Assembly (NCBI GenBank): GCA_036508135.1
Contig: DATCHW010000071.1
Coordinates: 1-64,000 of the forward strand
Length of the DNA: 64,000 nucleotides
Source of the DNA: DATCHW01 sp036508135
GTDB lineage: Bacteria > Bacteroidota > Ignavibacteria > Tepidaquicellales > Tepidaquicellaceae
Direction of reading: 5' to 3'
Position numbers and translations under genes: made by a program. Each line of letters starts with the position of its first letter. The first letter of the stretch is position 1. Positions 1 to 8,038 of the stretch are shown piece by piece. Under the pieces are notes generated by a model. That model made no database searches and was not told the DNA's origin. It worked only from the letters and a program-made list of their open reading frames with translations.

Positions 1-1
1 T

Positions 2-166
2 ATTTTCAATAAAAAGATTATTTTACAAAAAAGTTGGGATAAATTTGAAATTCCCCTACCTTTATCAAAATGCAAAATAATTTTTGGAGATCCTGTGAAA
101 TATAACAATTTTTTATATAATGAAGAATTAATTAATTTCAAAAAAAGTATTTGCGAACAAATGTAA
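2..166 (+). CDS. C-terminal end of a DUF374 lysophospholipid acyltransferase (partial)
   Basis: The window opens inside a reading frame that ends with TAA at 164-166; about 54 residues are visible. They contain the block K-S-W-D-K-F-x-I-P-L-P followed by a G-D-P-V motif, typical of the C-terminus of DUF374 acyltransferases, which are often found next to Kdo transferase and lpxK genes. The stop lies 16 bases inside the lpxK start, so the two genes overlap and probably form one envelope-lipid operon. The N-terminus and catalytic HxxxxD motif are outside the window, so the family call rests on the tail only. Confidence 0.7.
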   Translation: MFNKKIILQKSWDKFEIPLPLSKCKIIFGDPVKYNNFLYNEELINFKKSICEQM

Positions 167-1212
167 AACAAAATATTACCATACGATTATTAAGAGTATT
201 GTTATTTCCATTCTCTGTTATTTTTTTCTTAATAGTCTGGCTAAAAAATTTTCTATATGATAAGGGAGTACTGAATAGTGTTAATATAGGAATACCTGTG
301 ATTTCTATCGGTAATATCAGTACGGGTGGAACGGGAAAAACACCATTTTTAATTTTCATTGCTGAATATTTTTTACGAAAAGGAAAGAACATAGGAATAA
401 TCTCCCGCGGATATGGAAGAGAATCCAAAGGTTTAATTCTTGTTTCAGACGGAATAAATATTTTTAAGTCACCTAAAGAATCCGGGGATGAAGTTTATAT
501 GATTGCATATAAACTCATCAAACATTTTAATAATTTTACGGTGGTATCCTCCGAAGATAGAGTTAAAGCTTCATATTATTTAATACATAATCACAATTGT
601 GACTTGATATTACTTGATGATGCATTTCAAAACAGACATATTTTCCGTAACCTTGATATTGTTCTGATTGATGGTAAGAAACTTCGAAACTTCACTGAAA
701 GAATTTTACTTCCGGGAGGTAATTTAAGGGAACCGTTCAGTTCTTTGGAAAGAAGTGATGTTATTATTTTTAATAATAAATTCAACTCTTATAACAATTA
801 TATTGAAATTTTTAATAAGTATAATAAACCCTTCCTTATCTCAAGATACTCATCAGAAAATTTTTATAACATTAGAGATGAAATTTTGAATGTAAAAGAT
901 GCAATAGTCATATTATTTTGCGGTATAGCTGAACCACATTCATTTTTTGAGGTGGTCAATAAAATAGGATTAAATATTAGTAATACTATAATATTCAAAG
1001 ACCATATAAACTATGATATTTCTGACCTAAATGAAATTGCGAATTTATATTCAGAAGAAAAAGTTTTCATTACGACAGAGAAGGATTTTATAAAAATATT
1101 ACAGTTTAAAGAATTTATTGAAAAATATCCTGTTTATTATCTGAAAATGAACATTGAAATTGAATCAAATGAAATCATGTTGAATAAAAGACTAGAAACT
1201 TTGATAAATTGA
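151..1212 (+). CDS. lpxK: Tetraacyldisaccharide 4'-kinase (lipid A 4'-kinase)
   Basis: LpxK phosphorylates the 4' position of the tetraacyldisaccharide-1-phosphate precursor of lipid A at the inner face of the cytoplasmic membrane, using ATP. The 353-residue length is normal. There is one N-terminal hydrophobic segment (about residues 14-32) ending in a family-typical L-Y-D-K-G motif. The P-loop GNISTGGTGKTPF lies at 53-65, S-R-G-Y-G-R at 85-90, and D-D-A-F-Q at 156-160, where the family usually has D-D-G-x-Q-H. The start is TTG at 151; the predicted N-terminus matches the family, and no ATG gives the membrane segment intact. It overlaps the preceding acyltransferase by 16 bases. Confidence 0.93.
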   Translation: MRTNVKQNITIRLLRVLLFPFSVIFFLIVWLKNFLYDKGVLNSVNIGIPVISIGNISTGGTGKTPFLIFIAEYFLRKGKNIGIISRGYGRESKGLILVSDGINIFKSPKESGDEVYMIAYKLIKHFNNFTVVSSEDRVKASYYLIHNHNCDLILLDDAFQNRHIFRNLDIVLIDGKKLRNFTERILLPGGNLREPFSSLERSDVIIFNNKFNSYNNYIEIFNKYNKPFLISRYSSENFYNIRDEILNVKDAIVILFCGIAEPHSFFEVVNKIGLNISNTIIFKDHINYDISDLNEIANLYSEEKVFITTEKDFIKILQFKEFIEKYPVYYLKMNIEIESNEIMLNKRLETLIN

Positions 1213-2393
1213 TGAATGCATCGTTTAAAATAGGATTATTTTTAAAAGTCCTGATAATTCTGCTAATTAATTTTTCAAGTAATAGTGCATTTTCAGATTA
1301 TATTTTTAAAGATGATAAAAACAAGCAGATCGCATTTTATAAATTTGATATCGATGATTTTAATAAAAAAATTGTTATTAATAGTCTTTCCATTACAGAT
1401 TTAACAAAGGAATTAAATTCATATAATCAGGAAATATCAAAGATTACTGAACTACTGAATAATATAGAAGGTACAAAACAAGATTCCTCATTTAAACCAT
1501 TTTTAGATGAAGCTGAGCTTACCACTTTCAGCAACAAATTAAATAATCTTAAAGAAACTTTCAGGCAAAGAATAATATGGTTATATAAGTCAGGAATGAA
1601 TTACGGACTCGAAGTTTTGTTCACTTCATCAACATTCAATGATTTTTATATCCGGTTGGAATACCTTCAAAAAATCTCGCAAATGAGAAAAAAGGATTTC
1701 GAGAAAATTAAAAATTTTGAATATATTATTGAAGAAAAGAGGAAAGTCTTAAACTTATCGAAAAAAGAAAAATTAATTTATATATCCGAAAAAAAAGAAG
1801 ACCAAAGGACCCTCAGTGAAAAAAAGATTATTATCGAAAAGAAATTAAGTGATCTAAATATTGAAAATGAAACTCTTACCCGGCAAATTAACATCAAACG
1901 ATATTTTATTGATAAAATTGAAAATGAAATTATATCACAAAAGAGTGATTTGATTCTTAAATTAAATCAGGAAATTGACTACAAATCTGATGATTTTTCA
2001 ACTCTTGAAAATAAATTGATTTATCCGGTAAATAGTAAATATTTATTAATTGATTTCGACCGTTATTTCAACCCATCTACCTGGACTTTTGAATATAATA
2101 ATGGAATTGATCTATCAATCGCAAGGAATTCAGATGTTAAATGCGTAGCAGATGGAATTATAGAAAATATTACCTTTATTCCGGGGTACGGTAATGTGCT
2201 TATTGTCAAGCATTCAGATGAGTATAGAACAATTTATGGTGTTATAAAAGATATCGATGTAAAACTACAACAGGTTGTAAGAGCAGGGGAAAATATAGCA
2301 AAGACATCAGATAATTTGAATGGCCAATGTTTTCATTTCGAAATCTGGAAGAACAAAACTCCTTTAGATCCCAAGAAATGGATCAGAGGATAA
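1212..2393 (+). CDS. EnvC-like murein hydrolase activator with degenerate M23 (LytM) domain
   Basis: This is a secreted protein with an N-terminal signal segment, long charged coiled-coil helices over most of the first 270 residues, and a C-terminal M23/LytM-type domain (last ~100 residues, with G-Y-G-N and H-F-E-I signatures). The first zinc ligand (normally H in HxxxD) is N, and the first H of HxH is C followed by F. As in EnvC and NlpD, the domain therefore probably activates an amidase rather than cutting peptidoglycan itself. ATG at 1212 overlaps the lpxK stop (TGATG); TTG at 1209 is an in-frame alternative. The role in cell separation is inferred from the family. Confidence 0.82.
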   Translation: MNASFKIGLFLKVLIILLINFSSNSAFSDYIFKDDKNKQIAFYKFDIDDFNKKIVINSLSITDLTKELNSYNQEISKITELLNNIEGTKQDSSFKPFLDEAELTTFSNKLNNLKETFRQRIIWLYKSGMNYGLEVLFTSSTFNDFYIRLEYLQKISQMRKKDFEKIKNFEYIIEEKRKVLNLSKKEKLIYISEKKEDQRTLSEKKIIIEKKLSDLNIENETLTRQINIKRYFIDKIENEIISQKSDLILKLNQEIDYKSDDFSTLENKLIYPVNSKYLLIDFDRYFNPSTWTFEYNNGIDLSIARNSDVKCVADGIIENITFIPGYGNVLIVKHSDEYRTIYGVIKDIDVKLQQVVRAGENIAKTSDNLNGQCFHFEIWKNKTPLDPKKWIRG

Positions 2394-2400
2394 TTAATAT

Positions 2401-3039
2401 ATGAAAAATAAATCTATATCAGTAATAATAACCGTATTCAACAGAAATAAATTATTTTTTAGGGCGCTTAAATCCGTATTAAACCAGTCTTACAAAAACT
2501 ATGAAATAATCATTATTGATGACGGAAGTACTGATAAAATTGAGACAATATTATTTCCTATATTGAAAAAACATAATAATATAACTTACTACAGACAGCA
2601 GAATAAAGGAAATCCGGAAGCATTAAATACCGGTATTTTATTGGCAAATGGGAAATATATCACATTTCTTGATTCTGACGATCAATATATGAAAAACCAT
2701 CTTGAATCGAGAATATATTTTTTTAAAAAAAATCCGGAAATAGATATAATTTATTCACCTGCAACTATTATTGGAAGTGATAAAGATTTTTTTGTCCCTG
2801 ATGCAAGGAATAAAAAACGTCTAATACACCTTGATAAATGTGTAATTGGAGCAACCTTCTTCGGAAAGCGGGAGGTTTTCATCAATCTTCGGGGTTTTAA
2901 GAATAAGTATTCTCACGATTTTGATTTTTATAAAAGAGCAATTAAATCTTACAATGTATTTAAACTCGAAATACCAACATATATTTATTTCAGAGGATAT
3001 CATAATGGTGTTATAAACAATTTAAAAAAGAATATGTAG
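2401..3039 (+). CDS. Family 2 glycosyltransferase
   Basis: This 212-residue GT-A fold enzyme probably adds a sugar from a nucleotide donor to an envelope polysaccharide or lipid. The N-terminus V-I-I-T-V-F-N-R is typical of GT2. D-D-G-S-T-D lies at 40-45 and the metal-binding D-S-D-D at 91-94. It is near the minimal size for the domain and has no membrane anchor. Its stop shares one base with the ribD start (3039). The neighbourhood with lpxK suggests LPS or surface glycan work; donor and acceptor cannot be read from sequence. Confidence 0.85.
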   Translation: MKNKSISVIITVFNRNKLFFRALKSVLNQSYKNYEIIIIDDGSTDKIETILFPILKKHNNITYYRQQNKGNPEALNTGILLANGKYITFLDSDDQYMKNHLESRIYFFKKNPEIDIIYSPATIIGSDKDFFVPDARNKKRLIHLDKCVIGATFFGKREVFINLRGFKNKYSHDFDFYKRAIKSYNVFKLEIPTYIYFRGYHNGVINNLKKNM

Positions 3040-4118
3040 TGAATAATATTAATAATGATGAAATATTGATGAAGAAATGTATAACTTTAGCAAAAAGAGG
3101 TGCAGGTTTAGTATCTCCTAATCCTTTAGTCGGTTGCATTATTTATAAAAGTGATAAAATTATTGGTCAAGGATATCACAAAAAATATGGGGATAATCAT
3201 GCAGAGATTAATGCAATAAACGATGCTATATCATCAGGAAATAATTTAAAAGGATCGACATTGTATGTCAATCTTGAACCTTGTTCTCATTTCGGTAAAA
3301 CACCGCCATGTGTTACGGAAATCATAAAACAAAAAATCAAAAAAATATATATTGGAATTGAAGATCCGAATCCATTAGTTAATGGCGAAAGTATAAAACT
3401 ATTAGTTGAGAATGGAATAGAAGTTTTTATTAACGTTTTGGAGAAAGAATGCAAAGAACTAAATAAATTTTTTATCAAATTCATATCCAATAAAAAGCCG
3501 TATATAACATTAAAAATTGCACAAAGTATTGATGGAAAAATTGCACTTTATAATCATCAATCTAAATATATAACCTCTGAAAAATCCAGAGATTTCGTTC
3601 GTAAATTAAGAGCACATTATGATGGGATTTTAATCGGGAAAAATACCGCAAAATATGATAATCCCCATTTAACGACACACGGTAAATTCAAAAATAACCC
3701 AAAAAGATTTGTGTTCGATAGAAATTTGAAGTTAAATCCAAATCTTACTATTTTTAGGGACGAAAATAAATTAAATACATACCGGTTAACTTCGGATAGA
3801 TTCTTGAAACATGATGACGCAAATTCAGCATATTTCAGGGAAAAGAAAAATAGACTAAGTATAAACGAAATAATAAAATATTTTTACCGGAAGAAAATTA
3901 CTAGTATTTTGGTTGAGGGAGGTGCGGATATCTTTTCTCAATTTATTCATCACGGGCTTTTTGATGATATTTATTTCATCGTTGCACCAAAAATTATCGG
4001 AAAAGGAATTTCCCCCTTTGATAATTTTTGCATTAATGATATACAATCTTCTAAAGTTTTGAAATATGTTAAATCATTTCAGTCTGATAAAGATTTAATA
4101 ATATATTATACAAAATAA
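3039..4118 (+). CDS. ribD: Bifunctional riboflavin biosynthesis deaminase/reductase
   Basis: RibD carries out two consecutive cytosolic steps of riboflavin synthesis: deamination of the pyrimidine product of GTP cyclohydrolase II, then NADPH-dependent ribose reduction. The deaminase half shows H-A-E at 54-56 and P-C-S-H...T-P-P-C at 81-91 (zinc and catalytic residues). The reductase half starts near 155 and includes a glycine-rich V-E-G-G-A stretch near the C-terminus. The 359-residue length is normal. The start is GTG at 3039, which keeps the conserved D-E-x-x-M region; the next ATG would lose it. It lies 10 bases upstream of ribE. No FMN riboswitch is visible, consistent with its place inside a longer operon. 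Confidence 0.95.
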   Translation: MNNINNDEILMKKCITLAKRGAGLVSPNPLVGCIIYKSDKIIGQGYHKKYGDNHAEINAINDAISSGNNLKGSTLYVNLEPCSHFGKTPPCVTEIIKQKIKKIYIGIEDPNPLVNGESIKLLVENGIEVFINVLEKECKELNKFFIKFISNKKPYITLKIAQSIDGKIALYNHQSKYITSEKSRDFVRKLRAHYDGILIGKNTAKYDNPHLTTHGKFKNNPKRFVFDRNLKLNPNLTIFRDENKLNTYRLTSDRFLKHDDANSAYFREKKNRLSINEIIKYFYRKKITSILVEGGADIFSQFIHHGLFDDIYFIVAPKIIGKGISPFDNFCINDIQSSKVLKYVKSFQSDKDLIIYYTK

Positions 4119-4128
4119 AACTATTTAT

Positions 4129-4746
4129 ATGTTCACAGGAATTGTAACAGATATGGGTAAAGTAATGTCCATTATACCTTATGGAGACAGCATAATGTTT
4201 TCCGTAAAACCGACAAAGAAAAATTATTTAAAGAAAATCATAACGGGGCATAGTATTGCTATCAATGGTGCCTGCATGACAATAGAGAAAACAGAGGAGG
4301 GAAAGTTCAATTTCACTACAATAAAAGAATCATTATCGAAAACAAATCTTGGGAATTTGACTAAAGGGAAATTTGTAAATCTTGAGAAACCTATGCTAAT
4401 GAGTGCATCTTTAGATGGTCATATTGTTCAGGGACACATAGATGCAACGGGTAAAGTTGTAAAAATCAATAAACTTGAAAATAGCTGGGAATATTATATT
4501 AAATTTGATTCAAAATTTAGGGATAATATTATTTATGTGGGTTCAATATCAGTCAATGGAATAAGTCTAACGATATCAGATATCATTAAAGAGACAGAAA
4601 AAGATATAACAATTAAAGTTTCCATAATTCCTCATACATATAAAGTTACTAATTTTCAATTTCTTTCTGTGAATGATAAAGTAAACCTGGAATTTGATAT
4701 GCTCGGTAAATATGTTAAAAGGATTTTGAAAAGAGATTTAAAATAA
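4129..4746 (+). CDS. ribE: Riboflavin synthase, alpha chain
   Basis: Riboflavin synthase dismutates two 6,7-dimethyl-8-ribityllumazine molecules to riboflavin. The protein has the expected ~205 residues built from two lumazine-binding barrels. The N-terminus M-F-T-G-I-V is diagnostic, the first half carries N-G-A-C-M-T, and the second repeats the signature as V-N-G-I-S-L-T near 144-150. The start is ATG at 4129, ten bases after ribD. Its last 9 bases overlap the 3' end of the convergent heptosyltransferase gene, leaving no room for a separate terminator. ribBA and ribH are not in the window. Confidence 0.95.
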   Translation: MFTGIVTDMGKVMSIIPYGDSIMFSVKPTKKNYLKKIITGHSIAINGACMTIEKTEEGKFNFTTIKESLSKTNLGNLTKGKFVNLEKPMLMSASLDGHIVQGHIDATGKVVKINKLENSWEYYIKFDSKFRDNIIYVGSISVNGISLTISDIIKETEKDITIKVSIIPHTYKVTNFQFLSVNDKVNLEFDMLGKYVKRILKRDLK

Positions 4747-5763
4747 ATCTTCTTTTAAGGATTTTACGATTTCACTTTCTTCTATTCTATTCATACAGTC
4801 AAATGTTTCTATAGGACATTTATTTCCACCGTGTATCGCGCACGGTCGGCATTCTAAATTATTTATTTCGAATACTACATCCTCAGAACCATAAGGATAA
4901 AATCCGAACCCTAGAATAGTAGCTCCGAATATTGCCAATACCTTAGTTCCTACTGCATTTGCCATATGTAAAGGTGCAGAATCATTTGTCAGTAATATTT
5001 TTGATCGTCTTATCAACTCGATTGTCTCAAGAAGTGAAAGTCTCCCTGCAAGATTAACAATTTTTTGATTATCACTAAGATTCTTTATTTGTTCACATAA
5101 TTCATAATCATCTTCACTTCCGATTAATAATATTATAGTGTTATTTTCCCTTAACTGTTTAAGTATTGCTGCAAATTTTTCGAAAGGAAATCTTTTAGTG
5201 AACCATATTGAACCCGGCGCAACGGTAATGAACTGTGTTTCGTTCCCAATTTTATGTTTTACTAATATCTTTTCTATTTTCATTTTTTTCTCTTCGGATA
5301 CGAAAAATTGAGGTTTGACTATTTTATTTTGAACAATATCGAGAGGTTTAAGTAACATTAAGTTTCGTTGTATATCATGTATATTTTTAATATAGTTAAC
5401 GGTTTGTTTGTATAATATACTTAATGAAGAGATATTAAATCCGATAGTGTTTTTACATCTGGAGAGGTAAACTAAAAATGTACTTCTGAATGAACGGTGA
5501 GGAGAAAGGATTGCATTATATTTACTTTCCTTTATTATTTTTGCAATTTTTAACAGCCCGGATAGTCCAGAATTATTATGCTTATCATATACAATGAGAG
5601 AATTTACATAAGGATTATTTTCAAGAAGTTCCATTGTTTTGGGGATACAAAGGAAATCAATTATTGAATCAGGAAACATTTTTTTGAGTTCGGATATCAT
5701 AGGAATAGTTAATATAACATCCCCTATAAATGCAGTTTGAACTATTAAAAATTTATTGAGCAT
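4738..5763 (-). CDS. ADP-heptose:LPS heptosyltransferase, GT9 family
   Basis: GT9 enzymes transfer heptose from ADP-heptose to the LPS inner core at the cytoplasmic membrane. The 341-residue protein starts with the family-typical A-F-I-G-D-V-I-L-T-I-P block (about 11-21) and has V-A-P-G-S near the middle of the Rossmann-like C-terminal half. The donor-binding T-N-D-S-A-P-L-H-M-A-N-A motif is near residue 260. Near the C-terminus several cysteines (E-C-R-P-C, C-P, F-D-C-M) form the cluster common in this family. It is the last gene of the minus-strand xseA block, 3 bases downstream of the lipid A acyltransferase. hldE-type genes near 60 kb could provide its donor. Confidence 0.88.
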   Translation of the reverse strand: MLNKFLIVQTAFIGDVILTIPMISELKKMFPDSIIDFLCIPKTMELLENNPYVNSLIVYDKHNNSGLSGLLKIAKIIKESKYNAILSPHRSFRSTFLVYLSRCKNTIGFNISSLSILYKQTVNYIKNIHDIQRNLMLLKPLDIVQNKIVKPQFFVSEEKKMKIEKILVKHKIGNETQFITVAPGSIWFTKRFPFEKFAAILKQLRENNTIILLIGSEDDYELCEQIKNLSDNQKIVNLAGRLSLLETIELIRRSKILLTNDSAPLHMANAVGTKVLAIFGATILGFGFYPYGSEDVVFEINNLECRPCAIHGGNKCPIETFDCMNRIEESEIVKSLKEDLF

Positions 5764-5766
5764 ATT

Positions 5767-6648
5767 TTAATCTCTCACATATTTAAATCTTTTATGAAAC
5801 CATAACCATTGCTCAGGATATTTCCGTATCATTTCTTCAAGCTTTTTTTGAACTCTGTGAGTTAAAATTTTTACATTCTCTTCATTTGAATCGATAATAT
5901 CATCATAATGAATTTCATTTGCGATTATAGTGTAATTATATCTCTCATCCCTTATCAGGACAGAAAATATTAAGACCGGTCTGAATTTCAATGCAAGTTT
6001 TGCAGGACCTGAAAAAGTTGCAACATTCTTTCCGAAAAATTCAACATACACAGAATATTCAGAATGAGCCGACTGGTCAACCAAGAAACACACAATCCCT
6101 TTTTTTCTCATTTTTTCAAAAAGTCCTCTTAAAGAAAGTCCGATAGGGATTATCTCATTTCCTGATTTTTGTCTGAGCTCATTAATTTTTCTGTCAATGC
6201 TCTGATTCGCCTGTGTTTTAACAATAATATCAAGTTTTTCACCAAATAATTGTGGAAACGTATATGCGCTATATTCCCAGTTAGAAAAATGAGCGCTAAG
6301 AAAAAATCTTAAATTATTTTTATCTAAGAACACTTCTTCTTTTACTTCTCCACCGTAGCGTATCAGATTAGCAGCTTTTTCTTTTGATAATTTAGGTAGA
6401 TATAAAAGTTCGAATAAAATTATACAAAGATTAATATATGATTTTTTTATTATAGATTTTTTCCATGATAAATCATTCTCAGGAAAGCAAATATTCAGGT
6501 TGGATAATGCTACTTTCTTTCTTATAGGAATTAAATAAAAAAAAACTAATCCAGTTACTTTTCCAGCTCTCTGTACCAAACGGATAGGAAATATGCAAAC
6601 AAGTTTCTGAAGAATGATAAAAAGATATAAACTTAATTTATCAACCAT
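5767..6648 (-). CDS. Lipid A late acyltransferase (LpxL/HtrB family)
   Basis: This 293-residue membrane-associated acyltransferase of the LpxL/LpxM family adds secondary acyl chains to Kdo2-lipid IVA. A hydrophobic N-terminal segment is followed by L-S-N-L-N-I-C-F-P typical of the family. The HxxxxE catalytic motif appears in the A-H-F-S-N-W-E stretch, and a V-D-Q-S block with F-F-G-K and F-S-G-P-A follows. It sits 4 bases downstream of miaB and 3 bases upstream of the heptosyltransferase gene, so these are probably co-transcribed. Which acyl chain it adds cannot be told. Confidence 0.9.
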   Translation of the reverse strand: MVDKLSLYLFIILQKLVCIFPIRLVQRAGKVTGLVFFYLIPIRKKVALSNLNICFPENDLSWKKSIIKKSYINLCIILFELLYLPKLSKEKAANLIRYGGEVKEEVFLDKNNLRFFLSAHFSNWEYSAYTFPQLFGEKLDIIVKTQANQSIDRKINELRQKSGNEIIPIGLSLRGLFEKMRKKGIVCFLVDQSAHSEYSVYVEFFGKNVATFSGPAKLALKFRPVLIFSVLIRDERYNYTIIANEIHYDDIIDSNEENVKILTHRVQKKLEEMIRKYPEQWLWFHKRFKYVRD

Positions 6649-6652
6649 TATT

Positions 6653-8038
6653 CTATTCTATAACTTCCCCGAATAACGTTGCAGAATTTGCTTTGAAGAT
6701 TTTTAAATTTACGAATTTACCAATTTTTAGTTCTTTACAATTTTTTTGGGGAATCTTTGAAACTATTGTAGATTTATTGCAATCAGTTCTTCCCATTAAA
6801 AAATCAGGGGATTTTTTGCTGACGCTCTCAATTAGTACTTCCATTGATTTTCCTATCAGACTGGAATTCACTTTGATTGAGATTTTTCTTTGCAAGTCAA
6901 TTATTTCTTCGAGTCTTCTCTTTTTTATTTCTGCTTTTACGTCATCCGGATAAGAAAACGATTTAGTGTTCTCCCTTGGTGAATACGCAAACATATAAGC
7001 ATTATCATATTGAATTTCGTTCATTAGATTTAAAGTAATCTTATGGTCATCTTCCGTTTCAGAAGGATAACCTGTAATGATATCCGTGGATAAACCGATA
7101 TTTGGCATTAATTTTCTTGCATATTCGATTATTCTCAAATACTGCTTCACGGTATAAAGTCTGTTCATTAATTTAAGAATTCTATCAGAACCTGATTGGA
7201 CAGGAAGATGAATATATTTTGAAATATTTTTATGACAAGAAATAGTTTCGAGCAGTTTATCTGATAAATCATAAGGATGAGAAGTTGTAAATCTTATTCT
7301 GGAGGATTTTGCTGCTTCTGCACAACTTCCTATTAGGTCCGAAAAATCATAATTGCCATCTTTGTAAGAATTAACATTCTGTCCTAGCAACCATATATCT
7401 TTTACACCGGACTGCTCTAAATTTTTAATTTCGTTAATGATGTTATCAATTTTCCTGCTTCTTTCCCGTCCTCGTGTAAATGGAACGACACAGAATGAAC
7501 AAAATTTGTCACAACCTCTCATCACAGTTACCCAGGCAGAAATACCGTCCTTTCTCACCGGTATTATGTCATCATAAGTCTCTATTTTTGAAAGCTTGAC
7601 AGCAATACCCTTTTCACCGGTCGCAAAAGTATTTTCAATCAGGTTAGGAAGTTTCCTGTATTCATCGGGTCCAACTATTAAATCTACTAATTTTTCTTTC
7701 TCAAGAAGATTGTTTCGCAACCTTTCAGCCATGCAACCCAGAATACCAATCAATATTTCCGGGTTATTTTTTTTAAACGTTTTTAAATTTGCTAACCGGT
7801 TGAAAATTCTTTTTTCTGCATTATCTCTTACACTGCATGTGTTTAGTAAAATCACATCCGCATTCTCTGCTTTATCTGTATTATTAAATCCATAATCACT
7901 TAACAAACTCAGTATGATTTCGGTGTCCGAAAGATTCATCTGACACCCGTAGGTCTCGATATAAACTTTTCTGTGATTATTATCTCTGTTATGATCTACT
8001 GTTTTCTCTTGATTATTTAGTATCAGATTCTCGAACAT
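6653..8038 (-). CDS. miaB: tRNA-2-methylthio-N6-dimethylallyladenosine synthase (methylthiotransferase)
   Basis: MiaB is a radical-SAM enzyme that thiomethylates isopentenyl-A37 in tRNAs reading UNN codons. The N-terminal UPF0004 domain holds three cluster cysteines (in Y-G-C-Q-M-N near 33, N-T-C-S near 69, L-G-C-M near 103). The radical-SAM motif C-D-K-F-C-S-F-C lies near 177-184, and a TRAM domain closes the C-terminus. ATG at 8038 is preferred; TTG at 8041 is also in frame. The start lies 26 bases inside the end of dxs, so translation may be coupled. Confidence 0.95.
   Translation of the reverse strand: MFENLILNNQEKTVDHNRDNNHRKVYIETYGCQMNLSDTEIILSLLSDYGFNNTDKAENADVILLNTCSVRDNAEKRIFNRLANLKTFKKNNPEILIGILGCMAERLRNNLLEKEKLVDLIVGPDEYRKLPNLIENTFATGEKGIAVKLSKIETYDDIIPVRKDGISAWVTVMRGCDKFCSFCVVPFTRGRERSRKIDNIINEIKNLEQSGVKDIWLLGQNVNSYKDGNYDFSDLIGSCAEAAKSSRIRFTTSHPYDLSDKLLETISCHKNISKYIHLPVQSGSDRILKLMNRLYTVKQYLRIIEYARKLMPNIGLSTDIITGYPSETEDDHKITLNLMNEIQYDNAYMFAYSPRENTKSFSYPDDVKAEIKKRRLEEIIDLQRKISIKVNSSLIGKSMEVLIESVSKKSPDFLMGRTDCNKSTIVSKIPQKNCKELKIGKFVNLKIFKANSATLFGEVIE

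Noticed and set aside
3000..3040. FMN riboswitch before ribD
   Set aside because: ribD starts by overlapping the preceding gene and the conserved RFN blocks are absent.
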